From: Nocardia flavorosea | Lineage (GTDB): Bacteria > Actinomycetota > Actinomycetes > Mycobacteriales > Mycobacteriaceae | Assembly (NCBI RefSeq): GCF_015477805.1 | Contig: NZ_JADLQL010000006.1 | Coordinates: 186,001-250,000 of the forward strand | DNA: 64,000 nt | Direction of reading: 5' to 3' | Shown: in pieces, positions 25,296 through 33,476 of the stretch | Position numbering within the stretch: the stretch's first letter is position 1 | Layout: every line of letters begins with the position of its first letter | Translations under genes and position numbers: made by a program | The notes under the pieces: model-generated | Database searches by the model: none | What the model was told of the DNA's origin: nothing | Seen by the model: only the letters and a program-made list of their open reading frames with translations

Positions 25296-26504
25296 TCAGG
25301 CGACAGCGCCGCCGGTTTTCAACTCGATGATGCGGTCCCAATCCCAGCCGAGTTCCAGCAGGACCTCTTCGGTCTGGGCGGCGAACTCCGGCCCCGGCCG
25401 CAGTTCCGGCGGGGTGAGGTCGAACTGCACCGGGCTGGACACCAACTCCAGTTCGCCGGCGGGGAGAAGGTAGTCGTTACCGCGAATCTGGTGATCCGCA
25501 CCGACCTGATAGGAGTCCTGCACCGGCGCCCAGGGGCCCTTCAGAGTCGCGAACTTCTTGGTCCATTCCGCGAGCGTCCGCTCTGCGATGGCCTCGCGCA
25601 GGATTTCCACACCGGCATCCGTATTGGCCGCGATCCGCGCGGCATCGGCGAACCGCGGGTCACCGGCCAGGTCGGGACGGTCGATATGGTGGCAGACATC
25701 GGCCCAGAACTTGCCCGGCTGCAGCATGACGAAGGACAGGTACCGGTCGTCGGCGGTCTTGTACAGCCCCGACAGCGGATTCGCCATCGCACCGTGCGTA
25801 CCCGGCGGCGGTGCGACCATCGGCTCCCGCTGATACGCAGACAGGGCCACGGTATGGCCGAGCGACCACAAGCCACTGCCCAGCAACGAGACATCGACGA
25901 CCGAAGCTTCGCCGGTGCGCTCTCGCTTCAGCAGTGCCGCGGCGATACCGCCGGCCAGATTCGTGCCGGAGATCGTATCCCCGAACGCGGGCCCGGGCGG
26001 CGAGATCATACCGTCGGTGCCCTCCGGGGTAATGGTCGCGGCGATACCGCCGCGGCACCAGAAAGCCGTCATATCGTAGCCGCCGCGATCGGCCTCCGGT
26101 CCCCGCGGACCGAGCGCGCTACCGCGGGCGTAGACGATCTCCGGGTTCACGGCGCGGATATCGTCGATATCGATCCCGAACTTGGTGCGCGCGGACGGCA
26201 GGAAACTGGTGAGGAAGACATCCGCGCGCCGCGCCAGCTCGTAGATGACCTCACGCCCGCCCGCGACCGACATATCGATACCGATACTGCGTTTCCCGCG
26301 GTTGGCGTGCTCGATATTCGGGTTCGGGTCGCCCTCGACCTTGAACTTGCCGATCTGACGCAGCCCGCGCTGCGGATCTCCGGTCACCGCGTGCTCGACC
26401 TTGATCACGTTCGCGCCCCAGTCGGCGAGCACCGCGCCCGCCGACGGTACGAACCCGTACATCGCGACCTCGAGGACCGTGATCCCCTCCAGCGGTTTGC
26501 TCAC
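25296..26504 (-). CDS. CaiB/BaiF family (class III) CoA-transferase
   Basis: A 402-residue CoA-transferase. The opening SKPLEGITVLEVAMYGFVPS and AVLADWGANVIKVEH are diagnostic, followed by N.GKRSIGIDM and GYDMTAFW carrying the Asp expected to form the acyl anhydride. It should move CoA between carboxylic acids, here as an alternative to ATP-driven ligation. GTG 26504 follows AAAGGAG and overlaps the stop of the upstream 76-codon repeat ORF (GTGA). It is the last gene of a leftward operon headed by aldehyde dehydrogenase, controlled from the tandem operator at 28215-28251. Confidence 0.9.
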   Translation of the reverse strand: MSKPLEGITVLEVAMYGFVPSAGAVLADWGANVIKVEHAVTGDPQRGLRQIGKFKVEGDPNPNIEHANRGKRSIGIDMSVAGGREVIYELARRADVFLTSFLPSARTKFGIDIDDIRAVNPEIVYARGSALGPRGPEADRGGYDMTAFWCRGGIAATITPEGTDGMISPPGPAFGDTISGTNLAGGIAAALLKRERTGEASVVDVSLLGSGLWSLGHTVALSAYQREPMVAPPPGTHGAMANPLSGLYKTADDRYLSFVMLQPGKFWADVCHHIDRPDLAGDPRFADAARIAANTDAGVEILREAIAERTLAEWTKKFATLKGPWAPVQDSYQVGADHQIRGNDYLLPAGELELVSSPVQFDLTPPELRPGPEFAAQTEEVLLELGWDWDRIIELKTGGAVA

Positions 26505-26731
26505 GCGGCGTCTCCTTTCGGCACGAGCGAGAGCCCTACGTGGCCACGCTCCGCTACCGCCTCCGGGCCTGACTCGCTCATGCTGTATCCATCGCGCACG
26601 AGCGAGAGCCCTACGTGGCCACGCTCCGCTACCGCCTCCGGGCCTGACTCGCTCATGCTGTATCCATCGCGCACGAGCGAGAGCCCTACGTGGCCACGCT
26701 CCGCTACCGCCTCCGGGCTTGACTCGCTCAT
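26501..26731 (-). CDS. 76-residue small protein made of three 25-residue repeats
   Basis: The ATG at 26731 overlaps the aldehyde dehydrogenase stop (ATGA), and the stop at 26501-26503 overlaps the CoA-transferase GTG (GTGA), so it fits exactly into the operon as a translationally coupled cistron. The protein is three copies of a unit that begins MSESGPEAVA and ends VRDGYS, the last diverging to VPKGDAA. Copies are almost identical at DNA level. I know no family for it. Either it is a real repeat microprotein, or a repetitive DNA element inserted in multiples of 75 bp, which keeps the frame. The coupling at both ends favours translation; function is unknown. Confidence 0.5.
   Translation of the reverse strand: MSESSPEAVAERGHVGLSLVRDGYSMSESGPEAVAERGHVGLSLVRDGYSMSESGPEAVAERGHVGLSLVPKGDAA
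26521..26731. repeat. Tandem 75-bp direct repeat, 2.8 copies
   Basis: Copies begin at 26521, 26596 and 26671; the third ends at 26731 after about 61 bp. Each unit starts GCACGAGCGAGAGCCC and ends GACTCGCTCATG. GAGCGAG near one end can pair with CTCGCTC near the other, enclosing the palindrome GTGGCCAC, so each copy can fold into a long hairpin. The copies differ at one or two positions, which implies recent expansion or conversion. Confidence 0.9.
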
Positions 26732-28194
26732 GCCAGGACCTCGGCGATGGTCTTGCGTTCCATGAACTCTTCCATCCCCACGACGCCCATTTCGCGTCCG
26801 ACACCGGACTGTTTGTAGCCGCCGAACGGCGCGTCGGGGTGAAAGTAGTTGCCGCCGTTGATGCTGAAGGTGCCGGTACGGATACGCCGCGCTACCGAGC
26901 GGGCGCGTTCGGCGTCGGCGCCGAAGACACCGCCGGACAGGCCGTAGATGGAGTTGTTGGCGATCGCCACGGCGTGGTCGATATCGTCGTACGGAATCAT
27001 CGCCAGGACCGGGCCGAACACTTCTTCCTGCGCGATCTCGCTGTCGGGGTCCACGTTCGCCAGCAGGGTCGGTTTGTAGAAGTAACCCGGATCCACCTTC
27101 TCACCGCCGGCCACCAGGGTGGCGCCGGCCGCGACCGCGCGCTCCACCAGACCGTGCACTTTGTCACGCTGACGTTCGCTGATCAACGGACCCATATAGT
27201 TCTTCGGGTCGGCCGGGTCACCGTAGGTCACGTCGGCGAGATTCGCGGCGACCAGTTCGGCGATCTTGTCGTGGTCGGCCCGCGGTACCAGCAGGCGCGT
27301 GGTGATGGCGCAGCCCTGCCCGGCGTGCGAGCAGATGCTGAACGCGGCGAACATGGCGCCCATGTTGTAGTCGGCGTCGTCGAGCAGGATCGCAGCGGAT
27401 TTGCCGCCGAGCTCGAGGAATACCTTCTTCAGGGTGGCGCTGGCGGCCGCCATGATCTTGCGGCCGACCGGGGTCGAACCGGTGAACGATACGACATCCA
27501 CGTCGGGGTGCGTGGTCATCCGTTCGCCGACGGCCACTTCGGAGCTGGTGAGGATATTCACCACGCCGGCCGGGATATCGGTGTGCCGCGCGATGAGTTC
27601 GCCCAGCGCCAGGGTGATCAACGGCGTATCGGGCGCGCCCTTCAGGACGACGGTGCACCCCGCGGCCAGCGACGGCGCGAGTTTCGCGAATGCCAGCTGG
27701 TAAGGATAGTTGTAGGCGGCGATGGCCGCGACGACGCCGGCGCCTTCTTTCTCGACCCACCGCTGATGCTGTGCACCGCGGATCTCGACCGGCCCGAGGT
27801 CTTCGGTCCAGGTGTAGTCCGGCAGCAGCCCGGCGTAATACTTGACGATTTCGAACGGTGTTTCGAGCTGGTTGCCCTTGGTGAGGATGTAGCTCGCGCC
27901 GACCTCGGCGATCATCAGGGCGCGCAACTCCTCCACATTGTCCCGGAGGGCTTGATAGAGCTGTTCCAGGCAGTGCGCACGGAATTCGTGATTCGTCGGC
28001 CAGTCGGTGGTGTCGAACGCGCGGCGGGCGGCGGCGACAGCGGCGTCGACCTCGGCCACACCGGCTTCGGGCGCGTAGCCGACCACTGCACCGTTCGCGG
28101 GATTGAGCGAGGCCAGGGTGCGCCCGGTCTCGATCAGCTGCCCGTCGATGAGCAACCGTTGGGTGGCAGTCGCCGCTTGTTCCTGCGTTGACAT
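26728..28194 (-). CDS. Aldehyde dehydrogenase (NAD(P)+-dependent)
   Basis: A 488-residue ALDH. The fold motifs are complete: AAYNYPYQLAFAKLAPSLAAG, FTGSTPVGRKI, the general base in ELGGKSA, the nucleophile in GQGCAITTR and the C-terminal FGGYKQSGVGRE. It should oxidise an aldehyde, probably formed by P450 and alcohol-dehydrogenase steps, to an acid for CoA activation. ATG 28194 sits behind GAGGAGG. It heads the leftward operon ALDH - repeat ORF - CoA-transferase, directly downstream of the tandem operator 28215-28251, and divergent from the SDR-ferredoxin-P450 operon. Confidence 0.93.
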   Translation of the reverse strand: MSTQEQAATATQRLLIDGQLIETGRTLASLNPANGAVVGYAPEAGVAEVDAAVAAARRAFDTTDWPTNHEFRAHCLEQLYQALRDNVEELRALMIAEVGASYILTKGNQLETPFEIVKYYAGLLPDYTWTEDLGPVEIRGAQHQRWVEKEGAGVVAAIAAYNYPYQLAFAKLAPSLAAGCTVVLKGAPDTPLITLALGELIARHTDIPAGVVNILTSSEVAVGERMTTHPDVDVVSFTGSTPVGRKIMAAASATLKKVFLELGGKSAAILLDDADYNMGAMFAAFSICSHAGQGCAITTRLLVPRADHDKIAELVAANLADVTYGDPADPKNYMGPLISERQRDKVHGLVERAVAAGATLVAGGEKVDPGYFYKPTLLANVDPDSEIAQEEVFGPVLAMIPYDDIDHAVAIANNSIYGLSGGVFGADAERARSVARRIRTGTFSINGGNYFHPDAPFGGYKQSGVGREMGVVGMEEFMERKTIAEVLA

Positions 28195-28214
28195 CCCGCC
28201 TCCTCGAAGTCTGT

Positions 28215-28251
28215 GGAAATAGCATTCTCACTTCAGGAGAATAGTACATTT
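28215..28251. promoter_or_regulatory. Tandem GAGAAT-N3-ATTCTC operators, centres 22 bp apart
   Basis: Site 1 is GGAAAT-AGC-ATTCTC (28215-28229) and site 2 GAGAAT-AGT-ACATTT (28237-28251). ATTCTC-N7-GAGAAT spacing equals that at 8443-8461. It lies 21 bp before the ALDH start, overlapping the likely promoter. Confidence 0.75.
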
Positions 28252-28357
28252 AGGGATGCGGCCACGCGGCCGATTCGTTGCGCTGGAGCTATCCAGCTCG
28301 CAGCCGACCTGCGGCCGATTGCGCGGATCGCGCCGATCTTGCGCAGCCGAACTTTAC

Positions 28358-28372
28358 GAGAGTACGGTTCTC
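28358..28372. promoter_or_regulatory. GAGAGT-ACG-GTTCTC operator
   Basis: A 15-bp near-consensus palindrome 55 bp before the SDR start at 28427. Flanking C and G extend it to 17 bp. It serves the rightward SDR-ferredoxin-P450 operon, while 28215-28251 serves the leftward one. Confidence 0.68.
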
Positions 28373-28426
28373 GCATTAGGGAATTCATGTTCTTGCGTCG
28401 GTGGGCGCGAGAGAGGAGAGGCCAGC

Positions 28427-29134
28427 GTGAAAACCGCAGTTGTCACCGGCGGCGCATCGGGCATCGGACTGGCCATCGCGCAGCGGCTCCGCAGCGACGG
28501 GTTCCACGTGGCGGCCCTGGACCGCAATGCCTGCGCCGACGACGATTCCGCCTACCGGGCCGATGTCACCGACCCCGACAGCCTCGCCGCCGCGCTCGGC
28601 GCCATCCGCGAGAAACTGGGCCCGGTCACCGTGCTGGTGAACGCCGCCGGCGTGGACGGATTCAAACGTTTCCAGAACATCGATTTCGCCGAATGGCAGC
28701 GCGTGATCGAGGTCAACCTGCACGGCGTCTTCCATACGATCCAGGCGGTACTGCCCGATATGCTCGAAGCCGGTTGGGGGCGAATCGTCAATATCTCCTC
28801 CTCCAGCGCACATTCGGGGCAGCCGTTCATGTCGCACTATGTCTCGTCGAAATCCGCGGTCAACGGGCTCACCAAATCGCTGGCACTGGAACTCGGCCCG
28901 GCCGGAATCACCGTCAACGCGGTGCCACCGGGATTCATCGACACCCCCATGCTGCGCCGCTCCGAAGAACGCAAGCTACTCGGCGGCACCGTTGCCGACC
29001 ATATTCAGCGCACTCCCGTGCGGCGCGTCGGTAAACCCGAGGATATCGCCGCCACCTGCGCTTTCCTGATCTCCGAAGAGGCCGGCTACATCACCGGCCA
29101 GATCATCGGCGTCAACGGCGGACGCAACACCTGA
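28427..29134 (+). CDS. SDR-family oxidoreductase (FabG-like)
   Basis: A 235-residue classical SDR. TGGASGIGLAIAQRL (8-22) binds NAD(P), NAAG is present, and the catalytic Ser-Tyr-Lys appears as ISSSSAHS and YVSSK. The GTG at 28427 is chosen for the GAGAGGAGAG site and because TGGASGIG then sits at the usual distance from the N-terminus; the frame is open further upstream to 28256. Likely oxidises a hydroxyl or hydroxyacyl-CoA. First gene of a rightward operon with ferredoxin and P450, downstream of an operator at 28358. Confidence 0.9.
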   Translation: MKTAVVTGGASGIGLAIAQRLRSDGFHVAALDRNACADDDSAYRADVTDPDSLAAALGAIREKLGPVTVLVNAAGVDGFKRFQNIDFAEWQRVIEVNLHGVFHTIQAVLPDMLEAGWGRIVNISSSSAHSGQPFMSHYVSSKSAVNGLTKSLALELGPAGITVNAVPPGFIDTPMLRRSEERKLLGGTVADHIQRTPVRRVGKPEDIAATCAFLISEEAGYITGQIIGVNGGRNT

Positions 29135-29182
29135 ACCAGCCCTGAAGAATCCGCCGACCGCACTCGAAGGGAAGTGACAACC

Positions 29183-29377
29183 GTGAAGGTCCATGTCGAT
29201 CAGGAACGCTGCCAGGGGCATACCCTCTGCTCGATGATCGCACCGAAAGCGTTCGAACTCAGCGAAATCGACGGCCATTCGTCGCCGGTGGACGAGAATG
29301 TCGCCCACGACCAAGAGGATCGGGTGCGCGAAGCAGCGCATTCCTGCCCCGAACGCGCCATCTCGCTCACCGAGTAG
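29183..29377 (+). CDS. [3Fe-4S]-type ferredoxin with CxxHxxC motif
   Basis: A 64-residue ferredoxin. The cluster motif is CQGHTLC, with a final Cys in HSCPE. A CxxHxxC...CP arrangement, with His at the place of the second Cys, is typical of small ferredoxins that feed electrons to mycobacterial and nocardial P450s. It sits 24 nt before a P450 gene, its likely partner. The GTG at 29183 (behind GAAGGGA) is preferred over GTG 29174. Its counterpart at 45061 has the same motif. Confidence 0.88.
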   Translation: MKVHVDQERCQGHTLCSMIAPKAFELSEIDGHSSPVDENVAHDQEDRVREAAHSCPERAISLTE

Positions 29378-29401
29378 CCCGAGTAGCGCGAGGGGCAACC
29401 G

Positions 29402-30754
29402 ATGTCCGCCACCGATTCCACCGGCCGTCGCCGGCCTCATTTCCCCTTCGACCGCTACGAGCCCGGCTACCGGGAATCGTTCCAGGCGATCACCGAGCAT
29501 ATGCACCGGCACTGCCCGATCGCCTGGACCGACAACCACGACGGCTACTGGGTAGCGGCGGGCAACCGGGAAGTCTTCGAACTCGCCCGCTGCCCCTATG
29601 TCTCCAACGACCGCGATGTCGAGGGCGTGCGCCGCGGGTACCAGGGCATCACGATTCCGTCGACGAACCAGGCGGCCATCCGCAACGGCATCCTGGAAAT
29701 GGACGATCCCGAACACCGCGAACTACGGTCGGCGCTCAACCCGTACCTCTCCCCCGCCGCCGTCCAGCGGTGGATTCCGTTCGTCGACGAACTCGTGCGC
29801 GCCGCGCTCGACGAGAAGATCGCCACCGGGCGAATCGATTTCGTCGACGACCTGGCCAATATCGTGCCCGCGGTCCTGACCCTGGCGATGCTCGGCATCC
29901 CACTGCGCAACTGGGCGGTCTACAGCGAACCCGCGCACGCCACGGTGTACACCCCGCCGGACTCCCCGGAGTACGAGCGGGTGCACCGACTTCACCAGGA
30001 AATGGGCCTGGACATGTACACCAATCTGGTCGAGATCCGGGAGCATCCGCGCCCCGGACTCGTCCACGCGCTGGCCACCGAGGCGACGCTCGGCGGCGAA
30101 CCGCTTTCCGATATCGAGATCCTGGGCATGCTCGGGCTCCTGATCGGCGGGGGTTTCGATACGACCACCGCGCTCACCGCGCATTCGCTGGAATGGTTGT
30201 CCGAACACCCCGGCGAACGCGACACCCTCAGCCGGGAACGCGACGAACTGCTCGATTCGGCGACCGAGGAGTTCCTGCGCTACTTCACCCCCGCGCCCGG
30301 AGACGGCCGGACCCTCAACACCGATATCGAACTGGCCGGCGCCCGGTTCGCCGAAGGGGAACGACTGTGGCTGTCCTGGGCGATGGCCAACCGCGACCCG
30401 GCGGTCTTCGAGCAACCCGACACCGTCGTCTTGGACCGGAAGGGCAACCGGCACTTCAGCTTCGGTCTCGGCATCCATCGCTGCATCGGATCGAATGTGG
30501 CCCGCGCGGTGTACAAACGGATGCTGCTGGCCGTGCTGGACCGGATACCGGATTTCCGCTGTATTCCGGAGGAAACGGTGCACTACGAGACGATCGCGGT
30601 CATTCAGGGCATGCGTCATCTCCCGGCCACGTTCACTCCGGGCGAGCCGCTCGGTCCGGGTCTGGCCGAAACACTGGAGAAGCTGCAGACGGTCTGCGAT
30701 GAACAACGACTCGCCGAACCCGTGACCGTCCGGAAAGACGCCGCGCAGATCTAG
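29402..30754 (+). CDS. Cytochrome P450
   Basis: A 450-residue P450, longer than its paralogues because of a C-terminal tail of about 40 residues. I-helix GGGFDTTT (249-256), ExxR in EEFLR (Glu290-Arg293), heme loop FGLGIHRCIGSNVAR (Cys361). It is not close to the pair at 5397 and 43767. The ferredoxin gene 24 nt upstream is the likely electron donor. It is the third gene of the operator-controlled SDR operon. A strong hairpin follows the stop, so the downstream fusion gene may be partly insulated. Substrate probably hydrophobic; not predictable. Confidence 0.92.
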   Translation: MSATDSTGRRRPHFPFDRYEPGYRESFQAITEHMHRHCPIAWTDNHDGYWVAAGNREVFELARCPYVSNDRDVEGVRRGYQGITIPSTNQAAIRNGILEMDDPEHRELRSALNPYLSPAAVQRWIPFVDELVRAALDEKIATGRIDFVDDLANIVPAVLTLAMLGIPLRNWAVYSEPAHATVYTPPDSPEYERVHRLHQEMGLDMYTNLVEIREHPRPGLVHALATEATLGGEPLSDIEILGMLGLLIGGGFDTTTALTAHSLEWLSEHPGERDTLSRERDELLDSATEEFLRYFTPAPGDGRTLNTDIELAGARFAEGERLWLSWAMANRDPAVFEQPDTVVLDRKGNRHFSFGLGIHRCIGSNVARAVYKRMLLAVLDRIPDFRCIPEETVHYETIAVIQGMRHLPATFTPGEPLGPGLAETLEKLQTVCDEQRLAEPVTVRKDAAQI

Positions 30755-30774
30755 GCCCCGGGCACCACAACGGT

Positions 30775-30812
30775 TTCCCGCGGCCGCGGCGGCCGGCCAC
30801 CGCGGCCGGGAA
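30775..30812 (+). terminator. Strong GC hairpin between P450 and DUF35-thiolase gene
   Basis: TTCCCGCGGCCGCGG (30775-30789) pairs with CCGCGGCCGGGAA (30800-30812) with a 2-nt bulge and a 10-nt loop. It begins 20 nt after the P450 stop. Could be a terminator or a partial attenuator or mRNA-stability element inside the operon. Confidence 0.5.
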
Positions 30813-30853
30813 GCAACGAGGAGATCACCGTACGGGTGAGGCGAGGAGGCGAT

Positions 30854-32539
30854 ATGGCATCGACGAACGGTGACGATCCGGCGCCCCGTTCCGGGCGACC
30901 GCTGCCGCTGCTGTCCCTGGACACCGAGTTCTTCTGGACCTCCGGCGCCGACGGGCGGCTGCGGATCCAGGAGTGCCGGGCGTGTTCGGCGCTGATCCAT
31001 CCGCCCCAGCCGATCTGCCGGTGCTGCCGGGGTCGCGAACTCGCCCCGCGCGTGGTCTCGGGTGCCGCGACACTGGCCTCGTTCACCGTCAACCACCGGT
31101 TCGCGCTGCCGGGCCTGTCGCCCCCGTACGTGGTGGCGACGGTCGCGCTCACCGACGACCCCCGGGTCCGGCTCACCACCAATATCGTCGAATGCGATCC
31201 GGACGAACTCCGCCTCGGTATGCGGGTCGAAGTGGTGTTCCAGCAGGACGACGATGTCTGGCTACCGCTGTTCCGGCCCGCCGCGCACCAGCCGGAACCG
31301 GCGCCGCTGCCCGTCGACGAGATCGCGCCGGCCGAATTCGGTCAGCGGGTGACACCGATGCTGCGGCGCGACAAATTCGAGGACAGTGTCGTTCTCACCG
31401 GTATCGGGATGTCGGAGCTCGGGCGGCGGCTGATGCGGCCACCCTTGGAACTCACCGTGGACGCCTGCGAGCGGGCGGTGGCCGATGCCGGCCTGACCCT
31501 CGACGATATCGACGGCCTGTCCTCCTATCCGGGTGGTGGCAACCTGGGCGGTTTCGGCGAGGGCGGGGTCACCGCACTGGAATCGGCGCTGGGCATCCGG
31601 CCCACCTGGCACAACGGCGGGATCGAAACCTTCGGCCCCGGCGGCTCGGTGATCGCAGCAATGCTCGCCGTACACGCCGGGCTGGCCACCCATGTGCTGT
31701 GCTACCGCACGGTATGGGAGGCCACGTTCAACGAGATGATGAAACGCGGCGCCATCCCGGTTTCCGGCGGCGGGCGCACCTCCAGCTGGATGCATCCGTT
31801 CGGCTCCACCTCCGCCGCGCACACGCTGGCGCAGAAGGCGCAGCGGCATTTCCACGATTACGGAACCACCCGCGAAACGCTGGGCTGGATCGCATTGAAC
31901 CAGCGGGCGAACGCGGCGCTGAACCCGAGTGCGGTCTACCGCGAGCCGATGACCATGGACGACTATTTCGATGCCCGCCCGATCACCACGCCGTTCGGTC
32001 TCTACGACTGCGATGTGCCGTGCGACGGGGCGGTCGCGGTGATCGTCTCGGCGCGCGACGCCGCGGTGGACCTGCCGGTACCCGGGATCGAGGTGGCGGC
32101 CGTGGGCACGCAGATCGTGGAACGGATCGAATGGGATCAGAGCACCCTCACCCACGAACCGCAGGTTCTCGGGCCGGCCGCGCATCTGTGGACGCGCACC
32201 GAGCTGCGGCCCGACGACGTGGATGTGGCCGAACTGTACGACGGGTTCACCATCAATTGCCTGTCCTGGATTGAGGCCCTGGGATTCTGCAAAATCGGCG
32301 AGGCCAAGGATTTCCTGGACGGCGGGAAGAACATCGCCCGCGACGGGATCCTGCCGCTGAACACCCACGGCGGGCAGCTGTCCCACGGCCGCACCCACGG
32401 GATGGGGCTGCTGCACGAGGCGATTGTGCAGTTGCGCGGGACGGCGGGGGAACGACAGGTCCGGGACGCGCGGGTCGCGGTGGTGTCCAGCGGGGGCCTG
32501 ACTCCGGGCGGTGCCATGCTGCTGCGGAGAGGCTCCTGA
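30854..32539 (+). CDS. DUF35/OB-fold plus thiolase (Ltp2-like) fusion protein
   Basis: A 561-residue two-part protein. Residues 35-125 form a DUF35 domain with a rubredoxin-like zinc knuckle (Cys41, Cys44, Cys55, Cys58) and an OB fold. Residues about 170-561 are a non-condensing thiolase-fold domain of the lipid-transfer/SCP2 type, with ELYDGFTINCLSWIEALGFC and the C-terminal THGGQLSHGRTHG. In steroid side-chain degradation, Ltp2 and the DUF35 part of ChsH2 are separate proteins that assemble into a retro-aldolase; here equivalent parts are fused. It may cleave a beta-hydroxyacyl-CoA. Start ATG 30854 follows GAGGAGG. Confidence 0.87.
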   Translation: MASTNGDDPAPRSGRPLPLLSLDTEFFWTSGADGRLRIQECRACSALIHPPQPICRCCRGRELAPRVVSGAATLASFTVNHRFALPGLSPPYVVATVALTDDPRVRLTTNIVECDPDELRLGMRVEVVFQQDDDVWLPLFRPAAHQPEPAPLPVDEIAPAEFGQRVTPMLRRDKFEDSVVLTGIGMSELGRRLMRPPLELTVDACERAVADAGLTLDDIDGLSSYPGGGNLGGFGEGGVTALESALGIRPTWHNGGIETFGPGGSVIAAMLAVHAGLATHVLCYRTVWEATFNEMMKRGAIPVSGGGRTSSWMHPFGSTSAAHTLAQKAQRHFHDYGTTRETLGWIALNQRANAALNPSAVYREPMTMDDYFDARPITTPFGLYDCDVPCDGAVAVIVSARDAAVDLPVPGIEVAAVGTQIVERIEWDQSTLTHEPQVLGPAAHLWTRTELRPDDVDVAELYDGFTINCLSWIEALGFCKIGEAKDFLDGGKNIARDGILPLNTHGGQLSHGRTHGMGLLHEAIVQLRGTAGERQVRDARVAVVSSGGLTPGGAMLLRRGS

Positions 32540-32934
32540 TGTGTGCGCACGCCGCGATCGCCGTGGGCCCGCGGGGTGGGCCGGCCATCCGTCCCGGCCG
32601 AGCCGGTCCCGTCCTGCGCGATCACGCATTCCCCGATCGCACCATCGACGGTGGCGGTTGCCGTGGGGCGACGAGACGAGCAGAGGGGGATCGGACCTGC
32701 GCCGCGTCGTCGGTGGACAGAAGCGCCGCCGGGGCGCGCAGGCGCGATGCCGACCGGACAGGCGTCCCGACGGACCACAACGCTCACAAGATCAGCCTCG
32801 GCCGCACGGCACCGGCCTACCATCTGACCGTGCTCGTTTTCGCCGAAGAATGTGCCGTCGCCCGGCGGACCGGCGAATGCACCGGGCCGGCCTGGCAATT
32901 CGACGGCGGCGCCCCGGCGCCGGAAAGGTAACCC
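32540..32934. other. 395-bp stretch without a clear gene
   Basis: Lies between the fusion gene and DoxX. A plus-strand frame ends ...TGPAWQFDGGAPAPER just before DoxX, faintly like the C-terminal TG..W.VDGG of an SDR, so this may be a decayed SDR tail. The rest has shadow composition. I cannot support a functional gene. Confidence 0.4.
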
Positions 32935-33456
32935 ATGGACGTCACCGATATCGCATTGTTGCTGCTACGGCTGGTCGTGGGTGCGACCATGATCGCGCAC
33001 GGGGTAAACCACTGGATCGGCGGCGGCAAGATCGCCGGCACCGCGCGCTGGTTCAGCAGCCTCGGGTTACGCAACGGTGTCCTGCAGGCGTGGCTGAGTG
33101 TGATCACCGAGATCGGAGCGGGTGTGCTGCTGATCCTCGGCCTGCTCACCCCGCTGGCCGCCGCGGCGGTGATCTCGGTGATGCTGGTCGCCGCGCTGCT
33201 GGCGCACCGGAAGAACGGATTCTTCGTGATGCGCGACGGCTACGAGTACGTGCTGGTGCTCGGCGTGGTCTGCGTGGTCATCGGTTTGCTGGGTCCCGGG
33301 TGGCTGTCGGTGGACCACGCCGTCGGGATCGAGATCACCGGTTGGGCCGGTGGACTGATCGCGCTCCTCGCCGGTGTACTCGGGACCGCCGCACTGCTGG
33401 CCGTGTTCTGGCGGCCGGACACCGGTCAACAGGATTCGGCGAGCGCCGATTCCTGA
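32935..33456 (+). CDS. DoxX-family membrane protein
   Basis: A 173-residue protein with four hydrophobic segments. The first, LLLLRLVVGATMIAHGVNHW (about 8-27), carries the conserved Arg and His-Gly of DoxX, and the following charged loop RWFSSLGLRNG is typical. DoxX proteins associate with redox systems (thiol or quinone linked) at the membrane; mycobacterial DoxX partners with superoxide dismutase and a rhodanese. Here it precedes two hydroxyacid dehydrogenases by 20 nt in the same direction, so may be co-transcribed. Confidence 0.82.
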   Translation: MDVTDIALLLLRLVVGATMIAHGVNHWIGGGKIAGTARWFSSLGLRNGVLQAWLSVITEIGAGVLLILGLLTPLAAAAVISVMLVAALLAHRKNGFFVMRDGYEYVLVLGVVCVVIGLLGPGWLSVDHAVGIEITGWAGGLIALLAGVLGTAALLAVFWRPDTGQQDSASADS

Positions 33457-33476
33457 ACGCGCGAAGGGAGAATCGT

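Noticed and set aside
26521..26731. Possible CRISPR array in the 75-bp repeats
   Set aside because: The repeats are directly adjacent without unique spacers, are 75 bp long and read in frame; there are no cas genes.
32539..32931. 130-codon plus-strand frame before DoxX as a gene
   Set aside because: Most of it has shadow composition; only the last 15 residues faintly resemble an SDR tail, not enough for a gene call.
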